DNA of 64,000 nt from Palsa-504 sp963800415 (GTDB taxonomy: Bacteria; Actinomycetota; Actinomycetes; Streptosporangiales; Streptosporangiaceae), in the NCBI GenBank assembly GCA_963800415.1, contig CAWDBS010000061.1, positions 1 to 64,000 on the forward strand, given 5' to 3'. The notes under the pieces are model-generated. The model was given only the letters and a program-made list of their open reading frames with translations. It had not been told where the DNA came from and ran no database searches. Positions 33,289 through 41,551 of this stretch are shown here, piece by piece. The translations under genes and the position numbers were made by a program. Numbering within the stretch: the first letter of the stretch is position 1; each line of letters opens with the position of its first letter.

Positions 33289-35580
33289 ATGCGTCAACCG
33301 CGCACTCCAGTATTCCCCATCTCACCACCCGCCGTAGCGCACGACCCGCCGTCGGACAATCACGCCCGACCCAACCTGACCGAACGGGTGGCCGGCTGGA
33401 GCGCCAGGCACCGCAAGACCGCCGTCTTCGGCTGGCTGCTCCTCGTCGCCGCCGTCTTCATGGCCGGCCAGGCGCTCGGCACGAAGAACCTGCCGCAATA
33501 CGACGCCGGCCAGTCCGGGCAGGCCGAACGCGTCCTGAACCAGGTCGCGCCGGCGCAGTACAACAAGTACGCAGAGACCGTGCTGATCCAGGCCACGGCA
33601 CCCGGCGCCACCTTCGCCGCGGATCCGGCCATCCGGCAGGCGGTGAGCCAGGTGGCGGCGTCGCTCGCGGCCCTGCCCGACTACGCGACCGGCATCACGA
33701 CACCGCTGTCCGCCGGCGGCCAGGCGCTGGTGTCGAAGGACGGGCGCAGCGCCCTGGTCACCTTCGACGTCCCCGGTAACGTCAACGACGTCAACCAGGC
33801 GGCATCCGCTCTCCAGCACGCCGTCGCGACCGTGCAGGACCGGCACCCGGACCTGCGCGTCGCCGAGACCGGCGACGCGAGCATCGCGCAGGCCATCAAC
33901 AACTCGCTGAACTTCGGCAAGGCCGAGGGGACCTCGGTGCCGGTCACGCTGATCCTGCTGCTGATCGTGTTCGGCGCGCTGGTCGCGGCCGGCATCCCGG
34001 TGCTGCTCGCGCTGACCGCGGTGACCGCCTCCCTCGGGGTGCTGACGATCGTCAGCCACTGGCTGCCGGTCAACGGCTCCACTTCCGAGGTCGTGGTGAT
34101 CGTCGGGATGGCCGTCGGCGTCGACTACTCGCTGTTCTACCTGCGCCGGGAGCGCGAGGAGCGGGCCAGGGGCCGGTCGTTCCCCGAGGCGCTCCGCGTC
34201 GCCGCGCGCACCTCGGGCCGCACGATCGGCGTGTCCGGCCTGACCGTGATGACCGCGATGTCCGGCCTCCTCCTCGTCGGCGGCGGCCCGTTCGGTGGCA
34301 TGGCCCTCGGCACGATCGCCGTGGTGGGCATCGCCGTGGCCGGGTCGCTCACCGTGCTGCCCGCGCTGCTGGCCTGGCTCGGGCCGAAGGCCGACGCCGG
34401 ACGGATCCCCTTCCTCGGCCGCAGCCGGGCCGCCGCCCGCCCGTCCCGGCTATGGACGGCACTGGCCCGCCGGGTGGTCGCCAGGCCGGTGATCTGGGGC
34501 GGTGTCGCTGTGGTCGCGCTGCTCGCGCTGGCTGCGCCGGCGCTCGGCCTGCGGCTCGGCGAACCGGCCGCGGACGCGCCGAAGGACGCCGCCGTGATCC
34601 GCACGATGGACGCCATCGAGCGCGCGTTCCCGCAAGCCCCGGCGCCGGCCGAGGTCGTGCTGAGCGGCACGGACGTCACCGGGCCGAAGGTGCTCGCCGC
34701 CGTGGACGCGCTGCGCTCCCGCGCGGCGGCCGGCGGCGCGATCCACGAGCCGGTGACCGCCAGCGCGATCGGCGGCGGGCGAGCGCTCGTGGTCGGCGTG
34801 CCGCTGGCCGGCAACGGGGCCGACTCGGCGTCCACTGGCGCGCTGCTGACACTGCGGAACCAGATCCTGCCGGACACGCTTGGCAAGGTGCCCGGGGTCA
34901 GCTACGCGGTGGCCGGGGATACCGCGGGGTTGTACGACGACGTTCACATGCTGCACTCCAGCCTGCCCGCCGTGTTCGCCTTCGTCGCGGTGCTGGCCTT
35001 CGTGCTGCTCCTGGTGGCGTTCCGGTCCGTCGCCATCCCGCTGGTGTCGATCGCCCTGAACCTGCTGTCCGTGGGCGCGGCCTACGGCCTGGTCACGCTG
35101 ATCTTCCAGGACGGGCGGCTGCAGGGTCCGCTCGACTACACGTCGTTCGGCGGGATCATCTTCTGGGTGCCGCTGATGATGTTCGTGTTCCTGTTCGGGA
35201 TCAGCATGGACTATCACGTGTTCATCCTCAGCCGCGTCCGCGAGCTGTGGGCACGCGGCTCGTCGCCGAAAGAGGCCGTCGTCGGCGGCATCGCCTCCAG
35301 CGCCGGGGTCGTGACCAGCGCGGCCCTGATCATGGTGGCGGTCTTCTCGATCTTCGTCACCATGCCGCTGATCGACCTGAAGATCCTCGGCGTCGGCACC
35401 GCCGCCGCGGTCCTCATCGACGCGACGGTCGTCCGCGGGGTTCTCGTCCCGGCCGCGCTCGCCCTGCTGGGCGACCAGGCCTGGCGCCTGCGCCGCGGCG
35501 GTGACCGCGGCGGCACCGCCCCGGTGCCCGCCCACCTCCGCCAGGTCACCTCGGGGACGGTGGCCCCGCCCATCGCGTAG
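33289..35580 (+). CDS. MMPL-family RND transporter
   Basis: 763 residues with the RND two-fold repeat: an N-terminal helix, a porter domain, five to six helices, then the same again. Proton-relay Asp-Tyr pairs are present in both halves: GVDYSLFYLRRERE and SMDYHVFILSRVREL. These are the residues that define MmpL lipid/drug exporters. The ATG at 33289 follows AAAGGGA; the frame is open upstream but those codons overlap the previous gene. Probably exports a lipid or toxic hydrophobic compound under control of the HTH protein. Confidence 0.92.
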   Translation: MRQPRTPVFPISPPAVAHDPPSDNHARPNLTERVAGWSARHRKTAVFGWLLLVAAVFMAGQALGTKNLPQYDAGQSGQAERVLNQVAPAQYNKYAETVLIQATAPGATFAADPAIRQAVSQVAASLAALPDYATGITTPLSAGGQALVSKDGRSALVTFDVPGNVNDVNQAASALQHAVATVQDRHPDLRVAETGDASIAQAINNSLNFGKAEGTSVPVTLILLLIVFGALVAAGIPVLLALTAVTASLGVLTIVSHWLPVNGSTSEVVVIVGMAVGVDYSLFYLRREREERARGRSFPEALRVAARTSGRTIGVSGLTVMTAMSGLLLVGGGPFGGMALGTIAVVGIAVAGSLTVLPALLAWLGPKADAGRIPFLGRSRAAARPSRLWTALARRVVARPVIWGGVAVVALLALAAPALGLRLGEPAADAPKDAAVIRTMDAIERAFPQAPAPAEVVLSGTDVTGPKVLAAVDALRSRAAAGGAIHEPVTASAIGGGRALVVGVPLAGNGADSASTGALLTLRNQILPDTLGKVPGVSYAVAGDTAGLYDDVHMLHSSLPAVFAFVAVLAFVLLLVAFRSVAIPLVSIALNLLSVGAAYGLVTLIFQDGRLQGPLDYTSFGGIIFWVPLMMFVFLFGISMDYHVFILSRVRELWARGSSPKEAVVGGIASSAGVVTSAALIMVAVFSIFVTMPLIDLKILGVGTAAAVLIDATVVRGVLVPAALALLGDQAWRLRRGGDRGGTAPVPAHLRQVTSGTVAPPIA

Positions 35581-35590
35581 CGGCCCAAGA

Positions 35591-35633
35591 TCACGGGCAG
35601 GTCGCGGCGGATATCGCCGCGAACTGCCCGTGA
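35591..35633 (+). terminator. Strong stem-loop after the MMPL gene
   Basis: Outer arms TCACGGGCAG (35591-35600) and CTGCCCGTGA (35624-35633), inner arms TCGCGGCG and CGCCGCGA, one mismatch between them, loop GATAT. Eighteen base pairs just after the MMPL stop make an intrinsic terminator likely, although no U tract follows. Confidence 0.65.
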
Positions 35634-35740
35634 CCTCGCTGCACGCCCCGCGCGAGTGGCCGGAGTACCACCCCGGGTACTACGCCGTGTTCCTGCGCGA
35701 CCTGGACGGGCACAACGTCGAGGCCGTTCACCACGGCTAG
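35624..35740 (+). pseudogene. C-terminal remnant of a VOC (glyoxalase-like) protein
   Basis: The frame ends HAPREWPEYHPGYYAVFLRD followed by LDGHNVEAVHHG and a stop. This is the normal last beta strand of actinobacterial VOC proteins with the metal/active Glu (NVEAV). Only about 38 residues remain; the rest of the domain is missing and the terminator hairpin overlaps its front. Confidence 0.6.
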
Positions 35741-35762
35741 GCCGCCAGCGGGCCCCAGCGGG

Positions 35763-37211
35763 TCAGGGACGCCGCCGGTAACGTCCGGTGCCGTGCCCTG
35801 CCCCTGGAGACCCCGGAGATCCGCCCCGCCGTCCGCCGGGCCCGGCCCCGCAGGGCGTTCCGGTTCGGCTGCCGCCGCGGCCCGGTCGTCGGCTCCGGGG
35901 TCCGTTCCCCCCGATGCCGCACCTCGCGGTGCCGTTCGCTCCGGTGCCGCTCCTCCGGTGCCGTTCGCTCCAGTGCCGGGCCAGCAGCGGCGGCTTGGCC
36001 GCGGCCGGGTCGGGCAGGTGCCCGGGCTCCAGCTCGGAGCGCAGCCGGTCCACGTGGGCGAGGATCTCGCCGCGCAGCTGCCATCCCTCTGGACGTTCGG
36101 TTGGATCGGTGGAGAGCAGGTCGGCGAGCTGGTCCTGCTGCCGCTGGGCCTCTTCCAGATGATCTTCCAGCGCCTCGGTGATCGGCTCAGCCGCGAAGGC
36201 CGAGAAGTCGGCGGACACCGGGTCGGCCTCGAGCAGCTGGCCGTAGGCCCGGACCGCGGCGGACAGTTCGGTCAGCATGGCGGCCAGCCGGGCCCGGGTC
36301 TCCGCTTCCCGGACCGGGCTGTGCTCGCTGTCGATCCGCGCGCTGTCGGCCACCGAACGGGCCAGCACCCGCATGTCCGTCGCGGCCCGCTCCAGCGTGT
36401 CGACGCCCTCGCGCAGCCCGGCGGCCGGGTCGCCGGACCGGAGCCTCCTGGGGTTCAGCCGGACGCTCTCCTCGGCCTGGGCCAGCGCGTCGTCCACCCG
36501 CTCGATCTCGCCGCGCAGCGCCCGGGTGCGGTCCAGCCACTCCGCCGCGCGCCGCGGGTCGGGCACCTCGGCCAGGCCGTCGGCCATCTGGCTGAGCAGG
36601 TCGGCCATCTGGCGGCTCAGGTCGCCGACCGCTTCCTTGGCGGGCTCCACTCGCAGCGGGGCGAACACCAGGCCGGCCGCCAATCCCGCGGCCGCGCCGA
36701 CGAGGGTTTCGGTGATGCGGCTAGTGGCGGCTATGTGCGAGTCGACCGAGAAGATCAGCATGGCGCTGACCGGTACCTCCAGGATCTCCTCGCGGAGCCG
36801 GAGCGCGAGGCCGAGCGCGAGCGTGCCCGCGATGAGCAAGCCGAGCACCCACCAGCTGAACGGGACGTACGCGGCGACCGCGACGGCGGCGAGCACGCCG
36901 GCGGTGACCGCCGCGACCCGCCGGATGGCGCTGCCGATCGTATGGAACAAGGTGGCCTGCACCACGAGCAGCGCGGTCAGGGGGGCGAGCACGGAGCGAG
37001 CCGAACCGCCGGGCAGCTGCAGCGCGACCAGGTACGCGAACACCGCCGTGACGGTCAGCCGGGCGATGTACACCGCGGTCGGCTGCGCTCGGCGGCGGAC
37101 CAGTGTGAGCTGCTCGGCCTGGCGCCTGGCGACCGCCTTGGCGGCCTGGCCGACGCTCTCGCCGGCGACGGGACGGACAGGACGGACGGCCCGGACGGGG
37201 AAACCTTTCAT
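35763..37211 (-). CDS. FUSC/aromatic-acid-exporter-like membrane protein
   Basis: About 482 residues. Five to six N-terminal membrane helices (from RLTVTAVFAYLVALQLPGG to GAAAGLAAGLVFAPLRVEP) are followed by a long cytoplasmic helical domain of about 250 residues with coiled-coil character (LRGEIERVDDALAQAEESVR). This is the FUSC/ArAE layout in a half-size form. The start is put at ATG 37211 (MKGFPVRAV); an upstream start at 37271 would add 20 residues. The last 70 residues are Arg/Gly/Pro-rich and unlike the family, possibly after a frameshift. Substrate unknown. Confidence 0.8.
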   Translation of the reverse strand: MKGFPVRAVRPVRPVAGESVGQAAKAVARRQAEQLTLVRRRAQPTAVYIARLTVTAVFAYLVALQLPGGSARSVLAPLTALLVVQATLFHTIGSAIRRVAAVTAGVLAAVAVAAYVPFSWWVLGLLIAGTLALGLALRLREEILEVPVSAMLIFSVDSHIAATSRITETLVGAAAGLAAGLVFAPLRVEPAKEAVGDLSRQMADLLSQMADGLAEVPDPRRAAEWLDRTRALRGEIERVDDALAQAEESVRLNPRRLRSGDPAAGLREGVDTLERAATDMRVLARSVADSARIDSEHSPVREAETRARLAAMLTELSAAVRAYGQLLEADPVSADFSAFAAEPITEALEDHLEEAQRQQDQLADLLSTDPTERPEGWQLRGEILAHVDRLRSELEPGHLPDPAAAKPPLLARHWSERHRRSGTGANGTARCGIGGNGPRSRRPGRGGSRTGTPCGAGPGGRRGGSPGSPGAGHGTGRYRRRP

Positions 37212-37314
37212 GAGCTGCTTACCGAGGTCTAGTGGGCGGCGGGATGCAGAGATAGCTCTAGCTAAGAGCAAAACCTCCTGTCAGTGACCAACGCGCGGCA
37301 GCTCGAGCTATTCC

Positions 37315-38106
37315 CTACGACCCCGATGCCGCCGTCAGCGCGGACACCGCGGCCTGGTACAGCCCGATCAGGCCGGCTTGCACCGCCGGATCGTGGAACC
37401 GCGGGTTCCACACCAGGTCGGCCAGCGAGTCGCTGATCACGAAGGCGGACGCCAGCCGCAGGCCGCGGACCTCGGCCACCGCGAACAGGGCGGCCGCCTC
37501 CATCTCCACGCACAAGACGCCCTCGGCCTGGTAGTGCCGGGCCTCGGCGACGGTCTCCCGGTACGGCGCGTCGATCGTCCAGGAGACACCGGGGCGGAAG
37601 GCCAGGCCGGACTCCCGCAGCGCGGCCCCCAGGGCGGCGGTCATCTCCGCCGGGGCGGTGGCCAGCCGGGCCGGCGGCAGGTAGTGGTGCGAGACGCCCT
37701 CGTCCCTGACCGCGGCCTCGCACAGGACGAGATCGCCGGGCTCCAGGTCGCGCTGCAGGCTGCCCGCGGTGCCGACGGACACGACGGCGGTCGTGCCCAG
37801 GGCGGCCAGCTGCTCCAGCACCGCGGTCGCGCCCGGCGCGCCGATACCGAACCGGCCGAGCAGCCCCACCTGCCCACCGGTGCTCGGCAACGGCACCGGC
37901 AGGTCCCGGCGCCGCGAGGATTCCAGCCCTTCGGCCCGGAGCACGTGGTCGTACAGCGAGGGCTGGTAGCAGAGCACCGCGCTGCCGGGAACTTCCCCGT
38001 CGTCCAGGGCGCCGACCTGCCGCATGTACGCGACGAAGTCGGCCGCGGTGAACATCGCCTGCCCGGCGTGCTTGCCCGCGAAGTTCGGATAGCTGGGCGT
38101 CGGCAC
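37315..38106 (-). CDS. Nucleoside (uridine-type) phosphorylase family protein
   Basis: About 263 residues of the PNP/UDP family. Typical segments are GRFGIGAPGATAVLEQLAALG (phosphate and ribose loop region), VVSVGTAGSLQ, and the nucleoside-site motif VLCVEMEAAALFAVAEVRG with Glu-Met-Glu; the purine/pyrimidine-site Asp follows in FVISDSLAD. Uridine phosphorylase or a related salvage enzyme is the best guess. GTG 38106 is chosen because it gives the normal N-terminus (PTPSYPNFAGKH). No clear ribosome binding site. Confidence 0.82.
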   Translation of the reverse strand: MPTPSYPNFAGKHAGQAMFTAADFVAYMRQVGALDDGEVPGSAVLCYQPSLYDHVLRAEGLESSRRRDLPVPLPSTGGQVGLLGRFGIGAPGATAVLEQLAALGTTAVVSVGTAGSLQRDLEPGDLVLCEAAVRDEGVSHHYLPPARLATAPAEMTAALGAALRESGLAFRPGVSWTIDAPYRETVAEARHYQAEGVLCVEMEAAALFAVAEVRGLRLASAFVISDSLADLVWNPRFHDPAVQAGLIGLYQAAVSALTAASGS

Positions 38107-38174
38107 GAGCGCCGATTCTACGCTCGCGGCTCGGCTCGCTGCTGGGCCCGCTACCAGCCCGCTCCCTGGGCCCG

Positions 38175-39404
38175 CTACCGGGCCCGGGCCCTGCCCCCGG
38201 CCGGGACCAGCAAGACCGCCACCGGCACGACCACCAGGCCGGCCAGCGCCCAGCTCAGCCCGAACCCCTGCGCCGCCAGCCCGACCGCCAGCGGCCCCAG
38301 ACCGCCGGCCAGCCCGGCGGCGCTGCTCAGCGTCACCGCCACCGAACTCCGCCCGGGCAGGCTGCCGTACAGCCGGGCCTGCAGCACCGGATACCACGGC
38401 GCCGTCGCCGCGCTCAGCGCGGCCAGCACGGCCAGCTTGGGCAGCACGCCGGGGACGAGCAGGAAGCCCGGGTAGAGCAGGGCGGCGGCGAACGCGCTGA
38501 CGCGCAGCACGGTGAGGTCGCCGACACGCTCCAGGATCACCACGAGCGCGGCGTCCCCGGCCAGCGCGGCGCCGAGCCTGACCGCGATGGCCAGCGCGGC
38601 GACCGCGGGCGTCACGTGCGCGACGTCCACCAGGTACAGCGCGAGGAACCCGGTGAACACGTCCACCAGCAGGTCGGCCACCTCGATCAGCAGCAGCCAG
38701 CGCAGCGTCCCCCAGTCCCGCAGCGCGGCGCCGATCTCCCGCGCCCGCGCGGTCCACGGCTGGCTCTCCCCGTCCGCGTGCCCCGAGTCCGCGGGCCCCG
38801 AGTCCGCGTCCTGGCCGTCCGCCTCAGCCTGGGCCGCCGCCGGGGCCGCGGCGACCGCCGGGCCCCGCAGGTACGCGCCGAGCCAGACGAGCGTGGCGAT
38901 CCCGGCCAGCACCAGGTAGCCGGCCCGCCAGCCGCCGCCGCTGGCCAGCACCGCGGTGAGCAGCAGCGGCCCGGCCATGGCCCCGGCCGACCCGGCCAGG
39001 TCCCAGCGCGCCATGACCTGGGCCTGCCGGTCCGGCCAGGCGTCCATGATCTCGGCCTGAGTCAGTGACACGAAGGCGCCGGAGGCCGGGTAGAAGGCGA
39101 CGAAGGCGCACATCAGCACGGCGAACGAGTGTGCCGAGGCCACGCCGAGGAGCGTGAGCACGAAGAGGATGCCGCCGCCGAGAACGGCTAGCCGACGGCG
39201 CCGGCCTGGCCCGGCCACAATGCCGAGCGGCAGCTCGAGCAAGCCGCCGACGAGCAGCGGCACCGAAGCCAGCAGCCCGACCTGTTCGTAGCTCAGCCCC
39301 AGGTCGCGCCGGATCAGCGGGAGCGCGGCTCCCTTAGCCCCGTCAACGAGCTCGTCGGCGAGCTCGATCGCGAGCGCGACGGCGAGAACGGAAAGCGCAG
39401 GCTT
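38175..39404 (-). CDS. MFS transporter, start unclear
   Basis: A 12-helix major facilitator, with a central hydrophilic loop of about 50 residues rich in Asp, Ala and Gly. The open frame begins right after a stop at 39405 and already reads like a true N-terminus (ALSVLAVALAIELADELVDG), but the first GTG in frame is at 39263, in the second helix. The natural start is probably lost to a frameshift just upstream or uses a rare codon. Substrate not predictable. Adjacent and co-directional with the nucleoside phosphorylase gene, so a nucleoside-related cargo is possible. Confidence 0.75.
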   Translation of the reverse strand, partial: KPALSVLAVALAIELADELVDGAKGAALPLIRRDLGLSYEQVGLLASVPLLVGGLLELPLGIVAGPGRRRRLAVLGGGILFVLTLLGVASAHSFAVLMCAFVAFYPASGAFVSLTQAEIMDAWPDRQAQVMARWDLAGSAGAMAGPLLLTAVLASGGGWRAGYLVLAGIATLVWLGAYLRGPAVAAAPAAAQAEADGQDADSGPADSGHADGESQPWTARAREIGAALRDWGTLRWLLLIEVADLLVDVFTGFLALYLVDVAHVTPAVAALAIAVRLGAALAGDAALVVILERVGDLTVLRVSAFAAALLYPGFLLVPGVLPKLAVLAALSAATAPWYPVLQARLYGSLPGRSSVAVTLSSAAGLAGGLGPLAVGLAAQGFGLSWALAGLVVVPVAVLLVPAGGRARAR

Positions 39405-39494
39405 TCAACGTCAAGTGAAACCCATGCGGACCATGCTACGGCGAACCTGGCTGGCTGTCTCCGCAGTAACCGGCCACGACCGCAAACCCCAGGC

Positions 39495-39899
39495 TCACCG
39501 GCGGTTCTCGGTGCGCCACACCACCCGCAGGCCGGACCAGTCCTCGTCGATCGCGGCCACCTTGACGTCGACCAGCCCGATGGGCAGCGCGTGCTCGCGG
39601 ATGACGGTGTCGGTGATGTCGCTGCGGTGGCCGGCCGCCCGGCGCGGCCAGGCGACCCAGAGCGCCCCGGCGGGATAGATCCGCCGGGCGAGCTCGCCGA
39701 TCTGCCCGGCTATCTCGTCCGCCTGGGTGAAGAAGGCCAGGATGACGTCGGCGCTCCCGTCGGCATCGGGCTCCTCCAGTTCGGCCGGCGGGTCGCTCAG
39801 CGCCCAGCCGTCCGGCGGGTGATGCAGGTGGACCCGCTGCCCGGGCTTGAGGCCGAGCTTGGCCGCCTGCGGACGGCCCGGGTATCCCGGCGTCGTCAC
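39495..39899 (-). CDS. DUF3052 family protein
   Basis: 134 residues: starts TTPGYPGRPQAAKLGLKPGQ, the usual DUF3052 opening, and continues with ADVILAFFTQADEIAGQIGEL and ALWVAWPRRAAG. Function of the family is unknown; it is common and often duplicated in actinomycetes. GTG 39899 fits the family length; an upstream in-frame ATG at 39968 would add residues without homology. Confidence 0.83.
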   Translation of the reverse strand: MTTPGYPGRPQAAKLGLKPGQRVHLHHPPDGWALSDPPAELEEPDADGSADVILAFFTQADEIAGQIGELARRIYPAGALWVAWPRRAAGHRSDITDTVIREHALPIGLVDVKVAAIDEDWSGLRVVWRTENRR

Positions 39900-40189
39900 C
39901 AGGTGCTCGCCGCCGCCGATGGATTTGCCGTCCTGGGTACGTCTATCCCCGGTACCGGTCTGATGCACATCATGAACAGGAGCATGGCGATGTTCGCGAA
40001 CACCAAGGCGTCAGCCCGCGTCCAGCTGGAATGTAGGGTCCACGCCCGCGATCCCACTGTCACATCGCCGGCGGCGCACCGAGCCCAGGTGGCCGGGAGA
40101 CGCCCACCCGATCGCCAGGAGGCGCGTCAGCCGGAGGTGTCTGCCCGAATAAGGGGGCCTAACCGGTTGGTAAGCGCTCCCCGGCATAT
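39900..40189. other. Divergent intergenic region between DUF3052 and padR genes
   Basis: No convincing gene. It must hold the DUF3052 promoter on the minus strand; the padR promoter and operator lie at its right end (see 40190-40223). Confidence 0.5.
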
Positions 40190-40223
40190 CGAGTAGCATA
40201 CTGAGTATGCTACTCGTTATGAT
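40190..40223 (+). promoter_or_regulatory. PadR operator and leaderless promoter
   Basis: CGAGTAGCATAC (40190-40201) and GTATGCTACTCG (40205-40216) are a perfect inverted repeat with a 3-bp centre. The near-consensus -10 TATGAT (40218-40223) follows at once, six bases before the padR ATG, so the mRNA would begin at the start codon. The operator covers the -35 and spacer, giving tight autorepression of padR and the ABC genes. Confidence 0.82.
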
Positions 40224-40229
40224 GATCGC

Positions 40230-40832
40230 ATGAGCGTCCGGCACGCGCTGCTCGCGCTGCTCAGCGAGGGGCCCAAGTACGGCCTGCAGCTGCGTGAGGA
40301 ATTCGAGGCGCGGACCGGGGAGGTCTGGCCGCTGAACGTGGGCCAGGTCTACACCACGCTGCAGCGGCTGGAGCGCGACGGGCTGGTCGAGTCCGACGGC
40401 GACGGCCAGGACGGCCCGCAGAAGGGCTTCCGGATCACCGCGGCCGGCGCAGACGAGCTATCCGGGTGGCTGCGCACGCCCTCGGACATGTCCTCGCCGC
40501 CGCGCGACGAGCTGGTGATGAAGGTCCTGGTGGCGCTGCGGGTGCCAGGGACGGACGTACGGGACGTGATCCAGGTGCACCGCAGGTACCTGGTGCAGCT
40601 GATGCAGCAGTGGACGCGGATCAAGGAGAACGAGGCCGAGTCTGACATGAGCCTGGCGCTGGTGGTGGACGCGGAACTGTTCCGGCTCGATGCCGTGGTC
40701 CGCTGGCTGGACGCGGCCGACGGCCGCATCAAGCGGGGCGCCGACCAGTCGGCAGACCCGCAGGCAAAGACGATAACGGGGACGACACCGGCCGTACCGA
40801 ACATGCGGCGCAGGATTGGAGCAAGAAGATGA
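40230..40832 (+). CDS. PadR-family transcriptional regulator
   Basis: 200 residues: N-terminal winged helix (HALLALLSEGPKYGLQLREE, VGQVYTTLQRLERDGLV) and a C-terminal helical dimerisation domain (LVMKVLVALRVPG). A basic, disordered-looking tail of about 35 residues ends the protein. The ATG probably starts the mRNA (leaderless). The last bases overlap the ATG of the ABC ATPase gene. By analogy with LmrR-type PadR proteins it should bind the drug exported by the ABC system and then release the operator. Confidence 0.93.
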   Translation: MSVRHALLALLSEGPKYGLQLREEFEARTGEVWPLNVGQVYTTLQRLERDGLVESDGDGQDGPQKGFRITAAGADELSGWLRTPSDMSSPPRDELVMKVLVALRVPGTDVRDVIQVHRRYLVQLMQQWTRIKENEAESDMSLALVVDAELFRLDAVVRWLDAADGRIKRGADQSADPQAKTITGTTPAVPNMRRRIGARR

Positions 40833-41551
40833 GCGTGCTAGAGATGCGGCGCGTGTCACGCAGTTACGGTCTGGGGGCCGCCGAGGTGCATGCGCTGCAA
40901 GACATTGACTTGATGGTCGACGCGGGCGCCATGGTGGCCGTGATGGGGCCGAGCGGATCGGGGAAGTCCACGCTGCTGACCATCGCCGGCAGCCTGGAGG
41001 ATCCCAGCAGCGGCGAGGTGCGCGTCTGCGGGGCGGAGCTGACGAGGCTGTCGCGCAACGCCAAGGCGCGGCTGCGGCGCCGCTCGATCGGCTACGTGTT
41101 CCAGGATTTCAACCTGCTGCCCGGGCTGACGGCGGCGGAGAACGTCGCGTTGCCGCTCGAGCTCGACGGCGTGCCGGCCAGGAAGGCCCGCGCGGCCGGG
41201 CTGCAGGCGCTGGAAGAACTCGGCCTCGCCGACCGGGCGGCCAGTTTCCCCGACCAGCTGTCCGGCGGTGAGCGGCAGCGGGTGTCCATCGCCCGCGCCG
41301 TGGTGGGGGAGCGCCAGCTGCTGCTGGCCGACGAGCCCTCGGGGGCGCTCGATTCGGTCAACGGCGAGGCGGTCATGCGGCTGATCCACGCCGCCTGCAA
41401 GCGGGGCGTGGCCGCGGTCGTGGTCACCCACGACGCGCAGCTGGCCTCGTGGGCCGACCGGGTGGTGTTCCTGCGGGACGGCCGGGTGACCGACCAGACC
41501 CTGCCCGTGCCTGGCCCCGAATCGCTGCTCACGCAGGGAACGGGCCAATGA
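40829..41551 (+). CDS. ABC transporter ATP-binding protein (MacB/LolD type)
   Basis: 240 residues. Walker A GPSGSGKST, Q-loop FQDFNLLPGLTAAENVALPL, signature LSGGERQRVSIARA and Walker B LLLADEPSGALDS are all intact. The LDS after the Walker B and the D-loop form are typical of LolD/MacB-like ATPases that work with FtsX-type permeases, as the next gene encodes. Overlaps by 4 bp on each side. Likely exports an antibiotic or peptide, controlled by PadR. Confidence 0.93.
   Translation: MSVLEMRRVSRSYGLGAAEVHALQDIDLMVDAGAMVAVMGPSGSGKSTLLTIAGSLEDPSSGEVRVCGAELTRLSRNAKARLRRRSIGYVFQDFNLLPGLTAAENVALPLELDGVPARKARAAGLQALEELGLADRAASFPDQLSGGERQRVSIARAVVGERQLLLADEPSGALDSVNGEAVMRLIHAACKRGVAAVVVTHDAQLASWADRVVFLRDGRVTDQTLPVPGPESLLTQGTGQ

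Noticed and set aside
35793..37232. Large plus-strand frames opposite the FUSC-type gene
   Set aside because: No homology or membrane pattern; the minus-strand protein has clear helices and coiled coil.
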